Shown here: piece by piece, positions 53,231 through 59,512 of the stretch | Layout: every line of letters begins with the position of its first letter | How positions within the stretch are numbered: position 1 is the first letter of the stretch | Assembly (NCBI RefSeq): GCF_002532535.1 | Contig: NZ_NQWI01000009.1 | Span: forward strand, 1 to 59,512 | Length of the DNA stretch: 59,512 nucleotides | Source of the DNA: Candidatus Viridilinea mediisalina | GTDB taxonomy: Bacteria; Chloroflexota; Chloroflexia; Chloroflexales; Chloroflexaceae | Reading direction: 5' to 3' | Notes under the pieces: model-generated | What the model saw: only the letters and a program-made list of their open reading frames with translations | What the model was told of the DNA's origin: nothing | The model's database searches: none | Translations under genes and position numbers: made by a program

Positions 53231-54094
53231 CTGTAATTGGGAGCGTAGTGTAGCAGCATGATGTTTTCGTATTCTTTCTTCTGCTTCGTTTTGTATTAAT
53301 GGATTTAACTCGAAACCTATGTATTTGTATCCAAGCTTGAGAGCAGCTAAGGCAGTTGTACCGCTTCCCATAAATGGATCTAATACCACCCCCTGCTGAA
53401 TACCAGTAGCTTTAATACAAGTTATTGGTAACTCTACCGGAAACGTACTTGTATGTGATGTCATATTGTTCCCTGCTGGTAGATCCCACACTGAAGAGAT
53501 CGGTGGATGAGTTTGAAATGAATGACTCTCGCTTTTTGTGAGGATATAGATAGATTCATGCTTCCGGTGAGGACGACGACAGCGACCTTCTGGCATGGAT
53601 TTGCGCTTCGCCCAAATGACTTCCCCACGAAAAAGCATCCCAGCATCGCATAGATTAAGAATAAGCCTATAGGGTAGTCCTAATAAATTTCCGTACTGTA
53701 ACCAAGCTGTTTCCCTTCTAATAAAAGCTCTTCTTTTACCTCGATTTTTAGTGTAAGCAGAGTTGTGAGGGGCGAGTCCAGTGCCTTCAGCACCGAGAGT
53801 ACTATATTTGTAATCCTCGAATTTCCAATTAATCGGGGTATTATAAGAATCCGCCATATTCAACCAGATTAATCCTTCAGGTTTCAATACCCGCTTTACT
53901 TCAAGAAATATATCGGTTAGATTAGATATGTATTCTCTAGGGTCTTCCTCTAACCCTATACCATGATCTCCTCGCTGCCCCCAATATGGTGGACTAGTAA
54001 CGACAATATCCACACAATCATTAGGAAGCCTCATCATGCCTTCAAGGCATCCAATGTTATGTATACGGTTTAAGTCATCATTAGCAAGCTGCAT
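53219..54094 (-). CDS. Type II DNA methyltransferase (N4-cytosine or N6-adenine)
   Basis: The 291-residue protein is a beta-class methyltransferase. The catalytic motif IV is TSPPYWGQR near residue 33, and motif I (SAM binding) is DPFMGSGTTALAA near 245, in the order IV...I typical of that class. SPPYW favours N4-methylcytosine, by analogy. It overlaps the endonuclease gene by 12 bp, tail to tail, and shares its AT-rich composition. It would protect the host from the restriction enzyme. The ATG at 54094 begins MQLANDDLNRIHN. Confidence 0.88.
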   Translation of the reverse strand: MQLANDDLNRIHNIGCLEGMMRLPNDCVDIVVTSPPYWGQRGDHGIGLEEDPREYISNLTDIFLEVKRVLKPEGLIWLNMADSYNTPINWKFEDYKYSTLGAEGTGLAPHNSAYTKNRGKRRAFIRRETAWLQYGNLLGLPYRLILNLCDAGMLFRGEVIWAKRKSMPEGRCRRPHRKHESIYILTKSESHSFQTHPPISSVWDLPAGNNMTSHTSTFPVELPITCIKATGIQQGVVLDPFMGSGTTALAALKLGYKYIGFELNPLIQNEAEERIRKHHAATLRSQLQLEL

Positions 54095-54179
54095 ATGCGA
54101 CCTCTAGAAACAAAAATAAGAACTCTTGAGTTAAAATGGTATCACAATCAAGCCACCCCGTCAAGGTAATTGTTCAGAG

Positions 54180-54250
54180 TTGGGGGTAAGCAACACACGA
54201 GGTACGTGAAACTCAGGCTCGCATGCGGACCGGAGTCCCACGTACCTAGC
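54180..54250. terminator. Inverted-repeat remnant at the island edge
   Basis: AGGTACGTG and CACGTACCT form the arms of an imperfect hairpin with GGACCGGAG-type inner words. It lies between the methyltransferase gene and rodA, near the right boundary of the AT-rich island. It may be a terminator for rodA or an insertion scar. Confidence 0.35.
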
Positions 54251-54267
54251 AGAAATATGAGCGCTCC

Positions 54268-55401
54268 TCACGCCAAGCTCAAGCGCTGGCGTCGCAGCGC
54301 AATGCTCTGCAAGATGCCAATCGCAGCCAACACCGTGATCATGAAGCTTCCGCCAGCCGAAATCAAGGGCAACGGCAGCCCCGTAACCGGCAAGAGGCTC
54401 AGGTTCATGCCAAGGTTGATCACCATATGGCAGAAGAACATCCCAAAGATGCCAAGGGCAATCAGGCGTCCAAATTTGTCGCGTGCTTGCTGGGCAATTG
54501 TGAGCGTCTGCCAGAGCAGCAAGGCCTGGAAGATGATCAGCATCATCCCTCCAATAAAGCCCATCTCTTCGCCAACCACGGCAAAGATGAAGTCGGTATG
54601 CTGCACCGGCACATAATTGCCCTGACTAAAGAGGCCGTGGGTTAAACCGGCCCCAAAGAGCCCCCCTTGGCCAATTGCATTCAGGGCTTGCACGACATTG
54701 TAGCTATCGTTAAAATCGGCCTGCGACGGATCGACCAACAGGTAGTAGAAGGTGAAGAGGCGGCGCTTTTGGTAATCATCGAGTAGTTGGTCGGTGGCCC
54801 AGCCTACATAGAGTACCGGGGCGATCAGCAAAAAGAGTGCAAGCACCTGGCTCATGCGCATACCGGCCCCCCAAGCCATCACCGCCCATATTGCCACAAT
54901 CACCACCGCACTGCCAAGATCAGGCTGAATGAGTACCATTAGGGTGGGCACAGCCGCAATCAGCAGCCCCCCCAACTGGATCAACCAACGTCCAGATTGA
55001 GCTTCAAAGTGTTGCCAGTAGGCTGCTAAGGCAATAATCACCCCAAGTTTCACCACTTCAGTCGGCTGAAAGGTGCGCGTCCCAATCTCAAGCCAACTGC
55101 GTGCTCCCTCACTCACCCGCCCAATCGTTAAGACCAAGAGCAGCAGTACGATGCCCCCAATGTAGATCGGACGGGCCAAGCTTGAGAGCAGTTGGTAGTT
55201 GAAGAAGGTCATCACCATCATTGCGGCCAAGCCTGCAACGATGTAGACCAGGTGCCACGGGTAGATGCGACTCAACGGTATGCCTGTGCGCGCCATGGCG
55301 TTGAGGGTGGCACTATAGAGCGCCAAGGCGCTAAAGACCAGCAATACCACTACACAGATCAGTAGTGGCCAGTTATATTCGCGCCAAAGTCTACTTTGCA
55401 T
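54268..55401 (-). CDS. rodA: RodA/FtsW-family SEDS glycosyltransferase
   Basis: The 377-residue polytopic protein has the SEDS motifs: GARSWLEIG and FQPTEVVKL, QPDLGSAVV, YNVVQALNAIGQGGLFGAGL, the HTDFIFAVVGEEMGF segment with the acidic residue critical for activity, and TGLPLPLISAGGS. SEDS proteins polymerise glycan strands from lipid II together with a class B PBP. RodA (elongation) is chosen because of the sequence HTDFIF; FtsW is the alternative. It lies downstream of ndk with a 70-bp gap containing a hairpin. Confidence 0.9.
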   Translation of the reverse strand: MQSRLWREYNWPLLICVVVLLVFSALALYSATLNAMARTGIPLSRIYPWHLVYIVAGLAAMMVMTFFNYQLLSSLARPIYIGGIVLLLLVLTIGRVSEGARSWLEIGTRTFQPTEVVKLGVIIALAAYWQHFEAQSGRWLIQLGGLLIAAVPTLMVLIQPDLGSAVVIVAIWAVMAWGAGMRMSQVLALFLLIAPVLYVGWATDQLLDDYQKRRLFTFYYLLVDPSQADFNDSYNVVQALNAIGQGGLFGAGLTHGLFSQGNYVPVQHTDFIFAVVGEEMGFIGGMMLIIFQALLLWQTLTIAQQARDKFGRLIALGIFGMFFCHMVINLGMNLSLLPVTGLPLPLISAGGSFMITVLAAIGILQSIALRRQRLSLA

Positions 55402-55408
55402 ATCAATC

Positions 55409-55466
55409 TAAAAAGGGATATGGGGGAGGCGCAGCCTCCCCCATATCCCCGTCGGAAGGCTTAGAT
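55409..55466. terminator. Hairpin between ndk and rodA
   Basis: Arms GGGGATATGGGGGAGGC-type and GCCTCCCCCATATCCCC flank a small loop. It is one of the recurring module palindromes and could end or stabilise the ndk transcript. Confidence 0.55.
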
Positions 55467-55471
55467 TCAGC

Positions 55472-55927
55472 CTACTCATAAATCCACGGATCGCTCACCC
55501 GTGGCCAATCGGTAATCAACTCAGCGGGCTGGAAGAAGATCGCTGTCTCACGCTCGCCACTCTCAGGTGAATCGGAGGCATGGATGAGGTTGCGGCCAAT
55601 CTCGACCCCAAAGTCGCCACGGATGGTGCCAGGTGCAGCTTTGGCTGGGTTGGTGGCCCCTACCATGGCGCGAACCATTTCGACTGTGCCGGTCTTACCA
55701 CCCACAACCGCAACCACCACCGGCGCAGAGGTAATATAGTCTACGAGGCTCCCAAAGAAGCCTTTGCCCTCATGCTCGGCATAGTGACGGCGGGCCAGCG
55801 CCTCGTCCACCTGCATCAACTTGAGCCCCTGCAACTTCAGGCCACGCTGCTCGATGCGGGTGAGGATGGGGCCAATCAAGCCACGCTGCACTGCGTCGGG
55901 CTTGAGAATGATCAATGCGCGCTCCAT
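55472..55927 (-). CDS. ndk: Nucleoside diphosphate kinase
   Basis: The 151-residue enzyme transfers the gamma-phosphate of ATP to other NDPs. The start is ILKPDAVQRGLIG, and the active His116 lies in RNLIHASDSPESGERE. The ATP-binding segment GATNPAKAAPGTIRGDFG is intact. GAGGAG precedes the ATG at 55927. The upstream region carries a 39-bp palindrome (55944-55982), and the ATG is separated from the Roadblock gene by about 98 bp. Confidence 0.95.
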   Translation of the reverse strand: MERALIILKPDAVQRGLIGPILTRIEQRGLKLQGLKLMQVDEALARRHYAEHEGKGFFGSLVDYITSAPVVVAVVGGKTGTVEMVRAMVGATNPAKAAPGTIRGDFGVEIGRNLIHASDSPESGERETAIFFQPAELITDWPRVSDPWIYE

Positions 55928-55943
55928 AAACTCCTCTTTGTGA

Positions 55944-55982
55944 AGGGGTGTCGCGGAGAGCTTGGCTCTCCGCGACACCCCT
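55944..55982. terminator. 39-bp palindrome between the Roadblock gene and ndk
   Basis: The arms AGGGGTGTCGCGGAGAG and its mirror flank a small loop. It stands between the Roadblock stop (56026) and the ndk start (55927). With no T-run it may instead act in the ndk leader. Confidence 0.5.
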
Positions 55983-56025
55983 AGCATGGGTTGCTGTAAC
56001 TTCGCTGGCAGTATACCACATCCGC

Positions 56026-56373
56026 CTAGATGGGCACGGCCTCACTGATGCGTTTCGCAGCGCGGCGCATCTCCATCTTGACCAGGCCCAAGTTGACGGT
56101 ACGCTGCGTGATCACCACAAGGATCAACTCTTTCGCCTCAAGCAGCAGGATCGAGCCATCCTTAGCATCAATAATCGAGTCGATCAGTGTGCCAACGCCA
56201 ATCCGCTTGGTTGCCTTGTCAATCTCGCCGAAGACTGCGGCGGACATGGCCCCGAGAATCTCGGCATCCTCCTCGTCGAGCAACGTACTAGCCACGACGA
56301 GTCCGTCTTTGCCCACGAGGAGGCTGCCGATAACCCCCTCAACGCGAATCAGGTCTTCGACGATCCGGCGCAT
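56026..56373 (-). CDS. Roadblock/LC7 domain protein
   Basis: The 115-residue protein is one Roadblock domain: VEGVIGSLLVGKDGLVVAS, then ILGAMSAAVFGEIDKATKRIG and SILLLEAKELILVVITQ. Such proteins dimerise and act as GTPase partners (MglB-like) or as adaptors. No GTPase lies here. The gene follows the large acidic repeat protein on the same strand and precedes ndk. A second Roadblock domain is part of the receiver-fusion protein at 43159. GAGG lies seven bases before the ATG. Confidence 0.88.
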   Translation of the reverse strand: MRRIVEDLIRVEGVIGSLLVGKDGLVVASTLLDEEDAEILGAMSAAVFGEIDKATKRIGVGTLIDSIIDAKDGSILLLEAKELILVVITQRTVNLGLVKMEMRRAAKRISEAVPI

Positions 56374-56447
56374 ATGCTAACCTCTTCATTAGGACTAGAG
56401 TGGCTTGCTGTACCCATGGCGCGGGCCTGGGCCCAACCACGGTACGA

Positions 56448-59400
56448 TTACTGTGCGAAGGTGGAATTGTAGGCGTTCATCGCCTCGTTGAGGCGTCCCT
56501 GTTTCGAGTAGGCATCACCAAGCAAGCGGAAGAGGGCTGTGCGGGTGGTGGCTTCACTCACGTTACTGGTCAACCCTTCCAGGGCTGTCACAACATGCTC
56601 TAGCCCTTCGCCCGAACGGATCAGGCGCTTGAAGGCGAGGTTCATGATCTCAATCTTTCCGGTGCGGGCGCAGAGGTTGCCAATCGCTAAGGCCAGGCCG
56701 TAGTTATCGGGTTCGGCATCCAACTGGTTTAAGTAGTCATCCAACATACTATCGCCGGTTGGCAGGAAGTTCATAAACTCCTGTACCGAACTGGTGGGTG
56801 CAGCAGCCCCGGCCCCACGGCGTTCGCGGCGCTCGCGGCGCTCACTGCGGGGCGGACGCCCCTCTGGGCGTTCGCGCCGCCCGGAACTCTCGCGGCGGGC
56901 AAAGCGCTCATCATCACGGCTCAAGCCCCGATTGCGCGGCGGTTCCATTGCATCACGCGGCTGTGAGCGTACCGCCGCTTTGCGCTCCGACAAGGGGGGC
57001 AAGACCACCCGCGCCGGCCCGGCGGGCTCAGGCTCAACATCCGGCAGGTGCCAAATATCATCAAGGTTGTCGAGCGGCTCCGGGGTGAAGCCCGTATCGG
57101 CGGGATCAGCCTTGGGGGCTGGCTCCTCGATCTTCGGCGCAGTGCGCTTCGTCACCTTCTCAACCGGGGCAGCATCAGCCATGCCAAAGTCGAACATGTC
57201 ATCGCTCACCGCCGCATCAACTGACGGCGTAGTCCCTGGCTTGCCCTGGGCAGCCTTCGCCTCAGCCTCCGCTTGTGCTTCGGCCCGCGCTGCCTGCTCC
57301 AACATCGCGATCTCGTTGGCCGAAAGGCCGAGATCAGCGAGCGAGAAGGGGCTCATGGTCTGCTTCTCGCCACTCTTGGGCGCTTCATCAGCACTCGACT
57401 GGGCCTGTTCGAGCAGGGCGATCTCTTCGGGCGAAAGGCCCAAGTCGCTCAACGAGAAGGGCGATAGCTCTGACTCTTCGCTTGGCGCAGCTTGCGCGGG
57501 TGGCGCGGCTTGGGGCTGCTCTGGAGCAGGCGCTGGATCCGCAGGCGCTTCCGCTGCAGGCGGCGGAAGATCGGGCGGCGCGGCTTGAGCCTGTTCGAGC
57601 AGCGCGATCTCCTCCGGCGTTAACCCCAGGTCGGCAAGCGAGAAGGGGGCCAACTCTGGCTCTGCGTCGCTCGCAGGCGCAGGCGCTGGTGGCGCAGGCA
57701 CTTCAGCTTTGGGTTCCGGTGCAGGCTCTGGCTCTGGCTCTGGCGCAGCAGGCTCTGGCTCTGGCGCAGCAACCTCGGTACCCACCCCAGCCTGCTGTTC
57801 GAGTAGCGCGATCTCCTCCGGCGTTAGCCCCAGATCAGCGAGTGAGAAGGGGGTCAATTCCGGCTCTTCGTCGCGTACGCTTGGCGCAGGCGGCGGGGCA
57901 GCAGGCGGCGCAGGCGGCTTGGGGGCCGCCGCTGGCGTCGGGTCGGGTGGTGCAGGTGGCGCAGCAAACTCCGCCTCCAGCCCCAACTTCGCAATCTCTT
58001 CGGGCGACAGATCGAGATCAGCAAAGGAGAAGGGTTCCAATTCATCGGAAGCATCACTCACCGGCAACTCCGGCTCTGGCTCTGGCTCTGGAGCAGGCGC
58101 TTCAGCGACAAACTCCTCCTCATAGTCCTCCTCATACTCATCGCCATCACCCTCAAGATCAATCACCTCATCGCCGTCACGGATCTCAATCCCGGCATTG
58201 TGCAAGGCCCAGCCCAACTCCTCAATGCGATCAGCCTCCGCCTCTGGATCCGAGACGACACTGATAATGTCGGTGAGGTCCACAAAGCCCTGCTGCCGCC
58301 CCAAGTTGATCAGGCGCTCAAGCACCGCAGCGGGATCATCGGAAACATAGACCGGCGCAGAATCACCGCCATCAGGAATCAGGGTCTCGAACTCACCGAG
58401 ATCAAGGTTGGCCAACTCCTCTTCAGTCACACTCAATTCGCGTCGCTCAACCCCAAAGTCGCCCGCATCACCCAGACCGAGATCATCAAGCGAGAAGGGT
58501 TCGACATCACCAACCGATTCATCAAAGCCGCCCTCGAAGCTCTCTGCTGAATCGAGGTCAAAATCGAAATCATCGAGCGAGAAGGGTTCAACATCACCAC
58601 TGATCTCGGATGCTCCACCTGGGGCGGCACTCGAGGAGGTTGGCTGTTTCTCATCCTCACCCAAGAGATCAAAGTTGAAATCTTCCACTGGCGCTTCATC
58701 AAGCCGCTGGGTCGCGGTTGGCGGTGGTTCATCGGGGCTGAAGGGGGTCAGTTCTGGCTCTTCACCCTTTGACCAGCCCGGCACAATCGTCTCGCCGGTG
58801 GCTGGGAAGGGCAGATCACCCAAGTTGGCCTTTTCGAGCATGGCGATCTCTTCGGGCGACAGACCGAGATCGTCAAGCGAGAAGGGGCTCATCGCTGCAT
58901 CGTCCGGGGTTGCCGGCTCGACGGGCGCTTCAGGCGCTGCCGGGGTCGGTGGCGCAGCCTGCTCGGGTGGCTCCGGTGGTTTGGCCTGTTCGAGCATGGC
59001 GATCTCTTCGGGCGACAGACCAAGGTCGCCCAGGGAGAAGGGTTCCAACTCTGGCTCACTCGGCGGGGCGGGTGCCTCGGCTGGGGCTGCGGGCTCCGCC
59101 GCATCCAAGCCAAAGTCATCGAGCGAGAAGGGCTCTGGCTCACTCGGCGTAGCCGCTTCTGCCGCAGGTGTCTGTTCCGCCTCAAGGGCGGCAATCTCTT
59201 CGGGCGAGAGGCCCAAGTCGCTCAAGGAGAAGGGTTCCAACTCTGGCTCACTCGGCGGCGTTGCTGCCTCGGCTGGGGCTTCAGGTTCCGCCGCATCCAA
59301 GCCAAAGTCGTCCAACGAGAAGGGTTCCGGTTCGCTGGGCGTAGCCGCGTCCGCCGCAGGGGCCGCATCCAAGCCAAAGTCGTCCAGCGAGAAGGGCTCC

Positions 59401-59512
59401 GGCTCGCTGGGCGTAGCCGCGTCCGCCGCAGGGGCCGCATCCAAGCCAAAGTCATCGAACGAGAAAGGCTCCGGTTCGCTGGGCGTGGCTGCTTCTGCCG
59501 CAGGCTCACCCC
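56448..59512 (-). CDS. Large acidic PFSLxDLGL-repeat protein with sigma-1.1-like segment and C-terminal TPR (5' end outside the window)
   Basis: The frame is open to the right edge, so the N-terminus is missing. About fifteen copies of an acidic motif, PFSLxDLGLSPEEIAxLE or PFSLDDFGLD, lie between Ala/Pro/Glu linkers. A central segment (LGRQQGFVDLTDIISVVSDP and then RIEELGWALHNAGIEIRDGDE) resembles sigma-70 region 1.1. A basic Arg-rich stretch, ERFARRESSGRRERPEGRP, follows. The C-terminal 115 residues form TPR-like helices (YGLALAIGNLCARTGK, LGDAYSKQGRLNEAMNAY). It looks like a scaffold protein. It is linked to the Roadblock gene 74 bp downstream. The function is unknown. Confidence 0.75.
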   Translation of the reverse strand, partial: GEPAAEAATPSEPEPFSFDDFGLDAAPAADAATPSEPEPFSLDDFGLDAAPAADAATPSEPEPFSLDDFGLDAAEPEAPAEAATPPSEPELEPFSLSDLGLSPEEIAALEAEQTPAAEAATPSEPEPFSLDDFGLDAAEPAAPAEAPAPPSEPELEPFSLGDLGLSPEEIAMLEQAKPPEPPEQAAPPTPAAPEAPVEPATPDDAAMSPFSLDDLGLSPEEIAMLEKANLGDLPFPATGETIVPGWSKGEEPELTPFSPDEPPPTATQRLDEAPVEDFNFDLLGEDEKQPTSSSAAPGGASEISGDVEPFSLDDFDFDLDSAESFEGGFDESVGDVEPFSLDDLGLGDAGDFGVERRELSVTEEELANLDLGEFETLIPDGGDSAPVYVSDDPAAVLERLINLGRQQGFVDLTDIISVVSDPEAEADRIEELGWALHNAGIEIRDGDEVIDLEGDGDEYEEDYEEEFVAEAPAPEPEPEPELPVSDASDELEPFSFADLDLSPEEIAKLGLEAEFAAPPAPPDPTPAAAPKPPAPPAAPPPAPSVRDEEPELTPFSLADLGLTPEEIALLEQQAGVGTEVAAPEPEPAAPEPEPEPAPEPKAEVPAPPAPAPASDAEPELAPFSLADLGLTPEEIALLEQAQAAPPDLPPPAAEAPADPAPAPEQPQAAPPAQAAPSEESELSPFSLSDLGLSPEEIALLEQAQSSADEAPKSGEKQTMSPFSLADLGLSANEIAMLEQAARAEAQAEAEAKAAQGKPGTTPSVDAAVSDDMFDFGMADAAPVEKVTKRTAPKIEEPAPKADPADTGFTPEPLDNLDDIWHLPDVEPEPAGPARVVLPPLSERKAAVRSQPRDAMEPPRNRGLSRDDERFARRESSGRRERPEGRPPRSERRERRERRGAGAAAPTSSVQEFMNFLPTGDSMLDDYLNQLDAEPDNYGLALAIGNLCARTGKIEIMNLAFKRLIRSGEGLEHVVTALEGLTSNVSEATTRTALFRLLGDAYSKQGRLNEAMNAYNSTFAQ

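Overview
The window looks like a chromosome segment of a filamentous member of the Chloroflexota, probably Chloroflexales. This is inferred from gene content. The signs are secreted proteins with paired FERxRxExHP-type C-terminal repeats, a C-terminal VYLPLVRR tail, a tandem 6-phosphofructokinase, a CarH-type B12 photoreceptor next to phytoene synthase, and Roadblock-domain proteins. Most of the DNA is GC-rich and the gaps are crowded with short palindromes, small inverted-repeat elements and tandem 7-8 bp arrays. The exception is 52.1-54.1 kb, an AT-rich restriction-modification island.

Layout. 0.2-8.9 kb (minus): maoC-like hydratase, hisF, and three carbohydrate-active proteins, one of them a kinase-like domain fused through a membrane helix to a glycosidase-like domain. 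9.5-11.3 kb: a secreted M23 peptidase behind a long structured leader, and a HicB/HicA pair. 11.6-14.1 kb: tRNA-Ile and tRNA-Ala with promoter and terminator, and a double-length phosphofructokinase. 14.2-14.7 kb: a DnaA-box cluster that is a strong oriC candidate. 14.7-18.9 kb (minus): a BFN/DUF151 protein and carH-crtB-htrA. 19-25.2 kb (plus): an Rpn remnant, two GDP-sugar genes, two truncated genes meeting head to head, and gap. 25.4-37.2 kb (minus): a zinc-finger protein and five large polytopic membrane proteins, three of them close paralogues. 37.3-47.8 kb: an MFS transporter, an oxidoreductase with a TIM-barrel partner, aspS, a receiver-Roadblock protein, an S41 protease, an aminotransferase and a prepilin peptidase. 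47.8-51.9 kb (minus): pstSCAB, interrupted by a 0.5-kb octamer array. 52-54.1 kb: restriction enzyme and methyltransferase. 54.3-59.5 kb (minus): rodA, ndk, a Roadblock gene and a large acidic repeat protein cut by the window edge.

How the genes fit together. The GDP-sugar genes, the five membrane proteins and the three carbohydrate-active proteins suggest surface-glycan assembly and remodelling. carH next to crtB suggests light control of carotenoid synthesis. The two Roadblock proteins and the repeat protein, which carries a sigma-1.1-like segment and C-terminal TPR-like helices, suggest a small-GTPase or scaffold system, but that is inference. Recurrent DNA patterns may matter as much as the genes. 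Tandem arrays and inverted-repeat elements repeatedly sit at stop codons, one heptamer array runs in frame inside a membrane-protein gene, and recognisable promoters nearly all carry an extended -10 TGn motif.
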